Assembly (NCBI GenBank): GCA_016630905.1
Contig: WBMQ01000007.1
Span: forward strand, 496,001-560,000
Source: Capillidium heterosporum
Taxonomy: Eukaryota; Entomophthoromycota; Entomophthoromycetes; Entomophthorales; Capillidiaceae
Reading direction: 5' to 3'
DNA length: 64,000 bases
A program made the position numbers and the translations under genes. Of the stretch, positions 23,590 to 33,907 are shown in pieces. Below the pieces are notes generated by a model. The model was not told where the DNA came from, did no database searches, and saw nothing but the letters and a program-made list of their open reading frames with translations. The stretch's first letter is position 1; every line of letters begins with the position of its first letter.

Positions 23590-24250
23590 CATCGCACACA
23601 TTAAACTACCGGTTGTAGCTCTATAACTTTACCAGCCACTTCAAGGAATTCAATTCCAGCTTTGTTGGCTAAAACGAATAGATGCTCAAACTGCAGCTGT
23701 CTATAGTTTCACCCACAAGCTTATGAATACTTGCAGTTGACCACGTTTACTATTACAAAATCTTTGATAGGAGTACTGGAGTTTGGATCGTATCAATATA
23801 GTGATTGTTGAATTCCCCCTTCACCAACAACTGAAAATGTTGCTTCTCGCGTTAAAAGCAACACTTTTAGCCTAAAAGTATCGCTAAATAGGTTAAAATT
23901 GGATTTCCAATATACACATGAAAGGCAATTGTCCAATAGGTAAACTAGTTGTATATCATTTCCCCAAGGATATTTTACACGTGCAAGTTTTATGACAAAA
24001 AGAATACACTTGATTACTAATATATTGAATAAAGAGCAGTATAGGGCGTCGCTAAATAACTTTTCATTTTGGCCGTATCAAATTCCGCTAGGTAAAGCTT
24101 TTATACTATTAGCTGAAGCTAGTCCACTGCTTAACTTTTTCAATAGATATCAGATCTTCGGTAAAATAGGATCCCTTCCAATAATCCTGTAAGATATTGT
24201 AACTACTTAATGAGCCAGTTTTCAGATGTCGAAGCATGCTATCACTGACT
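23590..24250 (-). pseudogene. Array unit 6: decayed - strand gene, family unknown
   Basis: Blocks on the - strand: NILQDYWKGSYFTEDLIS near 24180, LASANSIKALPSGI near 24100, EFNNHYIDTIQTPVLLSKIL near 23800, and AGIEFLEVAGKVIELQPVV near 23640. All have counterparts in the other units. The + strand ORF at 23992-24192 is a shadow. Stops prevent a full product. Confidence 0.45.
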
Positions 24251-24561
24251 TTGGAATAGTTTAAATTATTGGTGCTTCAATTCAAAGTCCAAAAAAGTAG
24301 ATCTAAGATCCATCTATACCTAATATGTATCCAATCCTGTTCACGGCGTATCGCGTTATTAGCTAAAACTACCAAATTCCGCCATTTCGTACTACTATGA
24401 GCATCTTATTCCCTTACATTTCAGATGTTTAAAGAAAGCAATATATTTGAAAACATGTTCACGCTTTATATAACTTAGGGTACATAAATTCTGACTAAAG
24501 CCAAACTTGCAAATCTAGCTGTCGATTCCTTGATATTAGCGTCTAAATGTTCGATTGTTGG

Positions 24562-24570
24562 TATATAAAG
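24562..24570 (+). promoter_or_regulatory. TATA box of micro-gene 6
   Basis: TATATAAAG lies 93 bases before the ATG. Confidence 0.55.
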
Positions 24571-24654
24571 GGGATACATGTGGAATTAACTCGATATAAA
24601 AACTAAACAGCATCACCACTTACCTAGACGCCATCTCCCTACAGCTTACAAATA

Positions 24655-24717
24655 ATGGTTCCAGGTGGACCTTTTATAATCAAAATCCGAAGTGCTACAA
24701 AGCCCAAACCCAGCTAG
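24655..24717 (+). CDS. Micro-gene 6: 20-residue peptide MVPGGPFIIKIRSATKPKPS
   Basis: Intact ATG-to-TAG frame at the last unit. The codons differ from copy 1 at many wobble positions while 16 of 20 residues match. ATTAAA at 24818-24823 lies in the conserved block TATACCACCTCACCTATTAAA. The array ends shortly after. Confidence 0.55.
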   Translation: MVPGGPFIIKIRSATKPKPS

Positions 24718-24850
24718 ACAGTTTCGTCCAAAAGTTAACACCATATCAAGACACTTTTTGCATTCATAGTAAATATACATCTAAAATATAACCCCATTAT
24801 TGTATACCACCTCACCTATTAAAATTTGATGCCTCAGCCTTTTATCCTAC

Positions 24851-25672
24851 ATTTTTTGTTGTATACTATTCTTTTAATATAGCTGGAAGTCCAATAAACT
24901 CTACATTCTATACAAAACCAACTTTTAATCAGTAAATATGTAGAAGCCAACCTATAAAGGTATATATTACAGGCACTATATTCCAAGCTATTTTTATAAA
25001 TTACATCAACACCGTTGAGGTGATAGATATTTAATATCGACATAATTGCTGATATTTAAGTGGTATATTAATATCAAATGATCGCTTGATGTGTGACATT
25101 ACCACATACTTAGAAATCAATTGAAAAGATAAAGCTGATTAGTATTTAGTGATATGCGTTTACTTTAAATTTTGAAAAGTAGTAAACTATAACTTTCAAG
25201 CTGCTTATGTAAGTGGCTGATACATTCAAAGTCTAGCTGTAGCGTTACAACTATCTTGAGAAGGGGCCACTTTACTCTTCCTATATCTTTCCTGGAATAT
25301 CTGCTGAAAATCGCTGTAGTTTCATCAAATCCTTTACAACTACAAGCTCTTTAGTGAAGACAAGCCAAAAACAGGCACTTGAAATTTATATATTCATATA
25401 TAAAGTTACTATTACATGCAAATAGAGTAGTTGTGCTCAAGGAGCACAGGTCCAGGTGCAGCTGATGGATGCTAAATTAGCCAGTCTCATCATTTTGTAA
25501 GTTGTTAGGTCTATTCAAACAAGTTGCCGCACTTCATTACTGGCTATGATTGACACTGAAACTTCGATGACGTTGCTTGGAAATGATTAAAACCAATCTT
25601 CTTTTTGGAATCAATACAAGCAAGCTTAACCAAATACTCGAATATTTAAGATAGACATCCGACTTGTTCAAC
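24851..25672. other. Spacer between the array and the F-box cluster
   Basis: AT-rich with no supported gene. It ends with the F-box family element aatcaatacaag (25609-25620), about 55 bases before the next ATG. Confidence 0.5.
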
Positions 25673-27223
25673 ATGGTCCAGTTATCCGAGCTACCAATAG
25701 AAATCCTCAATGCCATAATCTCAGCGACCGATACGAAAACTCAGTCTATATTGGCTCAAACCAACCAAATATCCCATCAACTTTCGACAGCTCATATCTA
25801 CAGAGATTTGGACATGTTTTCAATTTGGGATTGCAAAAACTTCACCAAAATGGAGTTTAAAGCTCTAGTTTGCAAATTCAACAGCCATATTCGATCTTCT
25901 AACAAGCTGTTCATAGATTCCAACTTACCTGAGGTCGGCTTATACCAGAACTTAAACTCCTACTTTGAAGTGGTAGCTGATCAAACATACTTTGATAGAG
26001 TTGTAGACGTTGGGTTAGATAACATCCAAATGTTAAGCTCCTATGGCCTACATTTTCTAGAATCCAACAACGCTTCAGGAAATGATACCGTAGATATCTC
26101 AGGTTTAGGTCCCATTCTCCCCAATCTAGAGCTTTTCAAGGTGCATGGATCCTATTCTCGACTGAATACTAGTTGGTTAAATGAAATCAGTATGCCAAAG
26201 CTAACTAATCTGGAACTCGAAGTATATAAGCTTTCGCAGATTGAGTTCCAAGCCATCCAGAAAGCTTTCCCAATTTGAAAGTACTTTCGTTAGATTGTGG
26301 CTATGGACATGGGCAAGGATTTACAATGCAATTCATCTACTTAATGCCAAACTTGAAAACTCTAAAGGTTAGTATGACAGCAGTGACATCGAGTTTTGTC
26401 ATTTCGGTTGGTAAGCAGTGCCCCAATGTTAGGTACATGCATCTAATTATGGAGAGCTTTGAAGTAATCGAAGAAACTTTGCTATACTTGGGATGCTTGG
26501 TTCAACTAATAGTGAATATTTTTGTGATTAATAATGATGGCTTGAAATACTTGCAAAAAATATTGATTAAGAGGTGTTTTCCAAAGCTCAAGAGGCTTGA
26601 AATGCCTTCACTCGAAAGGTGGAATGCACCTAGTGAGGACAATACCTATGGAGCTAATGATGACCATTTTCTTTCGAGAGATACTAGCTTCTGGTTCGAC
26701 CTCGAAGTCTTGGATCTACCCCGATTCCAGTTCAAAAAGACCTCTCAACTACCCATGTTGCTTAACTTACAGGTACTTACCCTTAAGTTGGATTGCAATG
26801 CCGAAACAAACTCTGTAGCATATCTATTTACTTTCTTGCCCAACTTGAAATGCCTCCACCTCGACTTTGCCTGCTTTACGACCAACCTTTTCAATTTTGA
26901 GCCCACCGTAAAGCTTAAGCAGCTTACTCTGGAGAACTTAAGCTGTATCGACATCTCATTTGTTCACTTTCTGACCAAACTACCAAGCTTACAGAAACTT
27001 GAAGCTGATATTCTGTGAGCGCTACAATTTGAAAGTCGACTTTCAGCTCCCAGATATCAAGTTCTTTGAGCTACTCAATTTGAGATTGGATTTCGCACCA
27101 GTTGAACTGAAGCATTGGTTTGTAGAAAGCGCAGTTGCTTTGTTCAAATTGAACTACCATTATAAGAAAAGTAAGAATCACCATGTCTCTAAGACAAAGT
27201 TCTTTCATTGGGATAACGTCTAG
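25673..27223 (+). CDS. F-box/LRR protein with two frame breaks that restore net frame
   Basis: F-box proteins are SCF ubiquitin-ligase adaptors: the N-terminal F-box binds Skp1 and the repeats bind a target. The start MVQLSELPIEILNAIISATD is an F-box, and leucine-rich repeats follow to the end TKFFHWDNV. Three open pieces (25673-26278, about 26270-27018, about 26999-27223) belong to one protein. A base seems missing in the run ttcccaat near 26269, and a base is extra near 27016 (KLEADIL / ERYNLKVDFQL). Correcting both gives 516 residues, exactly the length of the intact paralogue at 37701-39251. It is either a recently broken gene or an intact gene with two sequence errors. A preserved upstream family element supports expression in the recent past. 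Confidence 0.7.
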
Positions 27224-27994
27224 CAAATAGTTTATAAATGCTGTCCCGTACTACCTATAAATATCTAATTATATTTTTAAAATTTACAACTTAATTTAAA
27301 TTACATTCGAATATATAGTATATATCAGTTTATATAAAACAAAGCTCAGCATTTTTAATATATAGAAAATGATTATCCAATTTGTATTTAATTTTTTAGT
27401 CTAATATATGATCCTTTAAATTAAGTATAATTTTAACACCACGGTTTTCTTGGGAACCAGTCGTTTTTTCCAAGTACCTAGAATGTGAGGCAGCTTAAAA
27501 ATATTAATGATGCCTACAAGAACAAATAAAATTGAGCAGCAAATGAACTCAAATGAACTACTATGTCTATGTAAGCAAAAGAACTAGAATAAAGTGATAA
27601 AAATTGTCCTATAGAGCATATTTTCAATATGAAAATTGATATAAAAGCAATGAGTTCTTGACAGCGGCTAGAGGTTGCTATCTCCAATAATCAACCGTTG
27701 ATCTTCAACCAAAACGAACCTAAGTTTGATTAGTGTGTACCAAATACAATATTAAGCGATGGTTTCTAAGGAAACAAATCTCTATCTTTCAACCCTACCT
27801 ATATACTAAACTAATGGAATAAATAGACATGCATATGAAAATATTATCATTTTTATGCTTCAAAAAACTTGATATACGTCTAAGAATAATTTACTAATTT
27901 TAAAAAGCATACCTTACATTTAGAAGATCAAATTGGTTCAATTCCTTGAAGGTGATAGCATTCATCTATAAAGGAAAGATATTGGAGCACGAAA
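27224..27994. other. Spacer, nothing recognised
   Basis: AT-rich, no supported gene. Contains the 3' flank of the F-box gene. Confidence 0.5.
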
Positions 27995-28393
27995 TTAAGA
28001 TTTTATTTGCTTGATATATATCGCCATATATTGAGAAAATAAAAGAAAAAACAAATTTATATATTTAAAGCTAATAAAAAACAAAACTATTGCATTTGTG
28101 AATAGAACTTCTCGTCTTCTATGCCAACTATCAAAGCTATAAATATTATCTTTAGGTAATTCATTCCAAGAAATAGTGAGTGAACCATTTAATTTTGGGT
28201 TTTTATAGGTTGCACCTATGTAAACTTCATGGTGTAGTCGCCTTTCATTTTGCAAAGCTCTTTCTGATATATTCAAAGGTTTTTGCTGTATTCCATTTAA
28301 AATCCTATTTCGACTGACATGCTCTTGTAAATTTTCTAGGCGCAAACAATCAGCACGAAAGCAACCAAAACTAATATGTTTGATAGAATTCAA
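27995..28393 (-). CDS. Hypothetical 132-residue ORF
   Basis: The N-terminal 100 residues have mixed, protein-like composition (CFRADCLRLENLQEH, NGSLTISWNELPKDN, FDSWHRRREVLF). The last 30 are AT-driven Phe/Ile runs, as if translation ran into an intron or the 3' flank. The FDSWHRRREVLF stretch faintly resembles FDNLHNRWISPYF of the array's - strand family. Probably an exon or remnant; function unknown. Confidence 0.3.
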   Translation of the reverse strand: MNSIKHISFGCFRADCLRLENLQEHVSRNRILNGIQQKPLNISERALQNERRLHHEVYIGATYKNPKLNGSLTISWNELPKDNIYSFDSWHRRREVLFTNAIVLFFISFKYINLFFLLFSQYMAIYIKQIKS

Positions 28394-28613
28394 ATTGGCT
28401 AACTACATCGTATCACTCAAAATTTATCTATCAAATTACTTAAAATTGTCAGATTGTTGGCTATTAGTTTTAGCTATTTTATGGGTGATGTAAGTGAGAC
28501 AAAGGAATACCATATATTTACTCAGGCCATATGGAAGTACCAAACTTCAATATAATAAGAAACATTTGCTGAATAAACGTATATTTGAGATAAATATCGA
28601 GGTAAATTGACAT

Positions 28614-30150
28614 AGGCCAGTTGTTCAAGCTTCCTAACAAAACTCTGATAGAAATAATTTGTAGTTAATAAGAATACTAAATTTTTTATTGCCTAACTGA
28701 ATAGCTATTAAATCAACTGGTGATTCAATTTATTTACAAGAATTGGAAAGATTCAAATACACGACGTAGAATCAAAGACTTAGATTCCTTGGAACGGATA
28801 GTCAGTAATCTCAACCCATACGTTAAGAAAGCTTGTAAAGTATTACTGAGCTCAGAAGAACCGGAAGTCAATCTATATCAGAATTTAGCTTCATACAACG
28901 ATGAGATATCCAAGTGAAATCATTTCACTAATATCATGAACGTTGGTTTGCCTAATATAAGGAAGCTTGAATTCTACAGAGTACAATTGGACAGAATCTG
29001 ATTCTTCCTTCAATGGTGAGAGGTATGTAAATATCTCTGCCTTAGGTTCTTTCCTCCCCAATCTGAAAAACTTTGCATTAGCTACTACCAACCTAGAATT
29101 CGATTGAGATTGAGTAAGTGAAATTAATATGCCTAAATTGAATTTATATCTCAAACTTCCTAAGATCAAAAGCTATGGGTTTTAAATCCTTTAAACAGTC
29201 TTCTCAAATTTGAAAATCCTTTCAATAGCTAGTAAGCTGGACCCAAATATATTTTTTGGTAGGGTTGACGATTCATTTTTTGAATCAACTTCATTAGAAT
29301 GGGTTTCCAACTATACGATGACTAGTTTAAAGTGGCTACATTTCGATGCCAAAGGATTATCAGCATTAACTACAATGTCCATCGACACAGGTATCCTAAC
29401 CTTAAGTATTTATCTCTAGCTATACATTCTATTCGAGGATCGGATGAAAATGGTTTGCCACGCTTTTAAAATATAACTTAGCTTGCTGTTAACCTAAGAC
29501 GAAATCGTTCCAAAATAGTAAAATACATGCAAAAAACATTAATGAAACGATGTTTCTCAAATAACCTAAATTAAGTTAGAGAAAATCAGTGACGGTCGAA
29601 TTTTTTTGAACGATAAATACTTTTGATCTGACCTTGAAGTGTTGAGCATGCTCAACTTTTGTTAGTAGATGTAGCACATTTACTTATATTGTCGAGATTG
29701 AAAATTTTCTACATCAGTATAAGCATCGATCCTAAAAAGCTTATATAAGAATCTTTTGAACTGGCACCGAACTTGAAGCACCTTAATCTCAACAGTCAAA
29801 GCCTCAGTACCAATCTATTTGTCTTTGGGCCTAAATTAAAGCTGAAGAAACTTTCCCTCTGGCATCTTGATGGAGTGAACGCCCCACTTGCAAACTTCTT
29901 AGCTAAGCTATATGAGCTACATAAGCTTATCTTATGCTTCAATTTGATGTGCTGAGACGAGCTAGATTTTCAGCTACCATTCATCTAGTTCCCAGAGCTG
30001 CCGTGCTTACACTTGAAATATGTATTTGTTGAGTTTAAAGATCGATTTTTAGGGGGCACAGATTTGCTCTTCGAATTGAACTGCTGTTACTATAATGTCC
30101 AGGACGTATACACTTTCAAGACCAAGTTTTTTCACTGAAATATCATGGAA
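28614..30150 (+). pseudogene. F-box/LRR protein, degenerate, start lost
   Basis: The F-box remains as QLFKLPNKTLIEIICS near 28625 with no ATG. The homologous body includes YKNWKDSNTRRRIKDLDSL and LLSSEEPEVNLYQNLASYND (28720-28917), a LRR block at 29773-29955, and the family ending CYYNVQD..FKTKFFH near 30130. It is closer to the 37701-39251 gene than to 25673-27223. Many stops and frame changes. Confidence 0.8.
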
Positions 30151-30380
30151 AGTTTGAACTACGAATTCTAACTTACTCAGTTATTCACTTTTACTCATAT
30201 TTTATATGTATATATTTTTCAATAAAATGAAATCTTATTTCAAACAATAATACTGTAACTTTTATATTCGTTTTATATATCCCCTGCAATACTAATCTAA
30301 AGTAAACTTAAAATCATCGCTTTGACTGAATTTATATTCTACAAATATGCTCACAACACCTTTGCCTCCAATATAATGCT

Positions 30381-30809
30381 TTCAACGACCCTTACAAGGA
30401 TTAAAATAAGTTTGGTGGACATCTATGCTATTGGCTCGATATTATCTAATTCATATTGAACAGACTAGTAGAGCTTTCTCATGTTTTGAGAAACTATTTG
30501 TATCTGTAAGTAGTAGCAAAGTATACTATACCACTGAGTAGCATGTCCAATAAAAGATCCAAACTGCATGTTTTACTGGTTACTTTTGACCCAAGACTTG
30601 GATGACGTTTGGCCAATCCTCTATTTCATCAGCCTTTCGAAATAGCAACCCTTTCTATCAATACAAGAACTAGGTTTTACAAGAGCCTGTACATCTGAGA
30701 TAACATCCAGCTCGATTCAACATGAGCCAACTATCAGATCTCCCCAACGAAATCCTGGTGGAGATAATTTCAGCATCCTGACAAAAAAACTCAATTTGTT
30801 ATAGCTCAA
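30381..30809 (+). repeat. 429-bp inverted duplication, copy A
   Basis: Nearly identical to the reverse complement of 39165-39593. By eye I count three substitutions and two one-base indels. It covers the promoter and the first roughly 30 codons of the F-box gene. One indel, an extra C at about 30778 (cagcatcctg against cagcatctg), shifts this copy out of frame. Homology ends sharply at 30809. Confidence 0.9.
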
Positions 30810-31978
30810 ATCAACTGAGTATTCTAACAACTAGCAACACCTCGTGTTTACACATATTTGGATATACTTTACAGCCATGCTCCTGGAAATTTCAACAAAG
30901 AGGTATTCAAGCATATTCTAGACAAATTAAACAACCATATTTAATCTGCTAGCAAATTACTCATCGATTGTGGCCAACCTGAAATCAATTTATAGAATGA
31001 CTTGAATACTTATATCGAGTGAATGAGCAGTCAAGGATACTTTGATAAGGTGGTACATATCGGTTTAAATAGCATTCGAAGATTGACTCCTTACTTTTAC
31101 GAGTCTTAGTATCTAGTGGAGCTTTTGACAACGACATTATAGGTATTTCCAGTTTAGGGCCTACACTTTCCAACCTGCATCCCTTCGAAATTAAGGGCTT
31201 CTACTCAAGGTTGAATAGCAACTGGATTGACAAAGTCCACATGCTAAAGCTAGTCTGTCTACACCTCTACGCACTCAAACTTACGTAAAGCCAATTCCGA
31301 GCCATCTAAAGATCTTTCCTAGTTTGAAAACGCTTTCGTTAAACGTCAACTGCTGGATGGGATACAAGGAAATGTTGGACTTCACCTATCAAATGTTTAG
31401 CTTGTGAAGTTTTAATATCGGTATAGGGAAGATTCCAACGACGCTCATCATCTCAGCTAGTAAGTTGTGCTCGAACGTTAGGTGAACACTAGCTTGCGGT
31501 CTGATCTTGAAACCCTAAATTTGAATGAATTCCTATTGCGAATGACTGTCCAACTTCAAATATTACGCAATTTAAAAGTACTTGTCCTTAAATTGGAAGG
31601 CAATCTGGGATCAAATGTTGTTTCCGATGTATTTAATATCTTACCTAATTTGAAATGCCTGTTTCGATTTCGTTTATTCCGCTGCCAGATTTTTCAACTT
31701 TGAGCCCACCATAAAATTTAAGTGGGATGGATTTTCACTCATCTACCTATTATCCAAATTATCTAGCTTACAAAGCTCGATCTATTGTTTACTAAGCCTT
31801 GTAGTATAGAAATGGATTTTCAGTTCCCTGAGTTGTTTGTCTTGAAATTGGAATATGAATTGATTGAATTGAAATGTTGGTTGGTAAGAAATGCATCAGC
31901 TCTCTTCAAATTGGATTAGCACTATAAAAGAATTGGGATTGCTTCAAGACAAAGTTTTTTCATTGGGAAAATATTTAG
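30722..31978 (+). pseudogene. Chimeric F-box/LRR pseudogene
   Basis: The first part (MSQLSDLPNEILVEIISAS, 30722 on) belongs to the inverted duplicate of the 37701-39251 gene. After 30809 the body instead matches the other subfamily at 25673-27223: SASKLLID, NLNTYIE-like and GYFDKVV blocks, a SLKTLSLN block near 31330, and the ending TKFFHWENI. An internal deletion near 31480 joins NVR directly to the SDLETLNL block, removing roughly 80 residues. A one-base insertion near 30778 and many stops disable it. Confidence 0.8.
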
Positions 31979-32910
31979 GATTCGAATTAGGTACCCTATA
32001 GCCAAGACAATCCAGTGCTTTGCAAATTTACTACAGTTCCTTTTTGTTAGTTAGCTTTGGCTTTTACTTATATTTTGAACATATTTTCATCTTAATAGGA
32101 CTATCATCTTTTCAAATAAAAGCTCTATAAATTTTATTAAATTTACACTTTTTATCGATCATTTCATAACACAATCATACAGCCAATATAGCATCATGGC
32201 AAGCATTCCTATCACTCTAATATATCCAATACAATCACTTTATTATTTAAGACTTCGTAAGCAAATATCTATAAAGCTAATACTTCTTTTGGAAGATACT
32301 TCAACCTGATATCACAAGGAAACTATAAGTGCAGTTGGTATTAAATATAAGTCTTACTATTTAGTATGGATAGCCGAATGATGTTTTTAATAGATTACAG
32401 GAGTGTCCGATGAAAGGCCAAATTTACCTCTCAATAGATAGGTTTTATAGCTTCGCATACCTTTTATGATGGCTATTTTTACTTTGAAGACCACTCGCCT
32501 TAAATTAAACTACATAGTACACTCACTAATAGCTCTATCACCTCATCTGGTTAAACTACTAGTGCTTTTTGCTTTTGCCTTGTAGGTAGACTCCTACCTT
32601 CTTATACTTCGGGCCGGCTAATGTATCCAGTGTACATTTCTCTAAACAAAGTTCCCATCACTAAAGCCAAAAATAAAGGAAAGTTCCATCTAAAATCAAT
32701 CTATCCAATCAAAGTTTAGAATTGGACGACATGTACGTCACTTTCGTTTAGGATAGAAATTCAAATACTGAGCATTCTATTTGGAGTAGGATCTGCTTTA
32801 TTGTTTAGCAAGCCTCTACATCCGTACCCCCCTATAAATAGAAGAGGCCTTGCCACTGTCCTCCTCCAATAAAGTTTCCAATTTTTAGAGATCAGACTCA
32901 GATAGCTACT
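31979..32910. other. Spacer, nothing recognised
   Basis: AT-rich, with no supported ORF. The only open frame (32761-32958, - strand) overlaps the start of the next gene and is a shadow. Confidence 0.5.
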
Positions 32911-33907
32911 ATGACAAAGAAGATTTGTATCATCTACGACTTTGATTGGTAAATTCATTTCCTAAACCTTTCAACACTAACCTACCTACGTATTTTAATT
33001 TAGGTCTTTAGCTGACCAAGATTCGTGAGTTATCTAACTTTAAACCATACCATTAACTTCTAATAATATATAGAGATTATCAAGTCCTAAGCAAGTTCAA
33101 CTTAAATATGGATGAGTACGAAGCATCAAGTTCTGTATGGGTCGACAAGATGGTACTTTATTCCCAATTTTACATAGCTTACCTTTACCTATAGAACTTT
33201 TTTTTCCAACTATTACATAAAGAAGGAAAGATAGTTCCCGATTTTATTAACTGCTTTGAAGATTTCCCTATTTCCAAACACATGGTCGAAGCCATTACTT
33301 TAGCCAAGGAGAAGAACTGTGATCTGTTTATCGTTTCTGATGGTAACTCCACCTTCTTAAGAACTGCTCTGAGCAAATATGAAATTTCCGACAAGTTCAA
33401 TGAAATTTGTACCAACAAAGCACAAGTTTTAGAGTCGGGGCAGTTGGTTCTGAAACCAGCTATGGAATTGGGGGAGTATAGATGTAAGACTCAAATTGAA
33501 GGTGTAGGGGAAGCTTGTACTTACAACTTGTGTAAAGGTATATAAGCCAATGTTTTCTTTCGAATACGTACTGATTTTTTTAAATATGATAGGTTTGAAG
33601 GTTACGCAGATAAAAGAGAAGAATAATTACTCCAAAACTATATATATTGGGGACGGTAAAAATGATTTCTGTGCTGGGTGCCACCTCTCCAAGTAACTAT
33701 CTTGCCACCATTTTAATACTCAATTTTCAATTTTTTACTTTACCTTTTATGTGTAGGGACGATGTATTGCTAGTTCGTAGTAACCGAACCTTGGATAAAA
33801 TTTTGTCAGTCGCTGAAAACCGAGATAAGATCAAGGCGGAAGTTCAATATTGGAGCGATGCTAGCGAAGTTTTGGAAAGGTTCCAATTAGAGTTTAAAGG
33901 TTTATAA
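32911..33907 (+). CDS. PHOSPHO-type HAD phosphatase (phosphocholine/phosphoethanolamine)
   Basis: Six exons: 32911-32948, 33004-33024, 33074-33152, 33195-33537, 33593-33692, 33757-33907. They join in frame to 243 residues. HAD motif I is IYDFDWSLADQDSD (DxDxS); motif II is IVSDGNS; motif III is IGDGKNDFC, with AGCHLSKDDV beyond. The DGNSTFL and GDGxNDFCP-like pattern is that of PHOSPHO1/PHOSPHO2, which hydrolyse phosphocholine and phosphoethanolamine or pyridoxal phosphate. The first intron splits motif I right after the second Asp and the Trp, and exon 2 is only 21 nt. It lies about 1 kb upstream of PCT1 on the same strand, whose substrate is phosphocholine. The family call is firm; the exact substrate is inferred. 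Confidence 0.85.

Larger units (their letters stand above)
15580..24850. repeat. Diverged tandem array of about six 1.5-kb units
   Basis: Six short blocks with the same order of elements recur at 16824, 18386, 19980, 21708, 23193 and 24655, spaced 1.46-1.73 kb. Each has an upstream ATTCGAAA-like element, a TATA box, a 20-codon frame and an AATAAA/ATTAAA signal on the + strand. Further blocks between them, such as (T/S)xxxSKWxxxCE and YFSExLTS on the - strand, also recur in order. The units are well diverged, so the array is old, not an assembly duplicate. No transposase, reverse transcriptase or terminal repeat was seen. Confidence 0.75.

Noticed and set aside
15580-24850. The repeat array as a transposon or retroelement cluster
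   Set aside because: No transposase, reverse transcriptase, terminal repeats or target-site duplications seen; units are tandem and strongly diverged.
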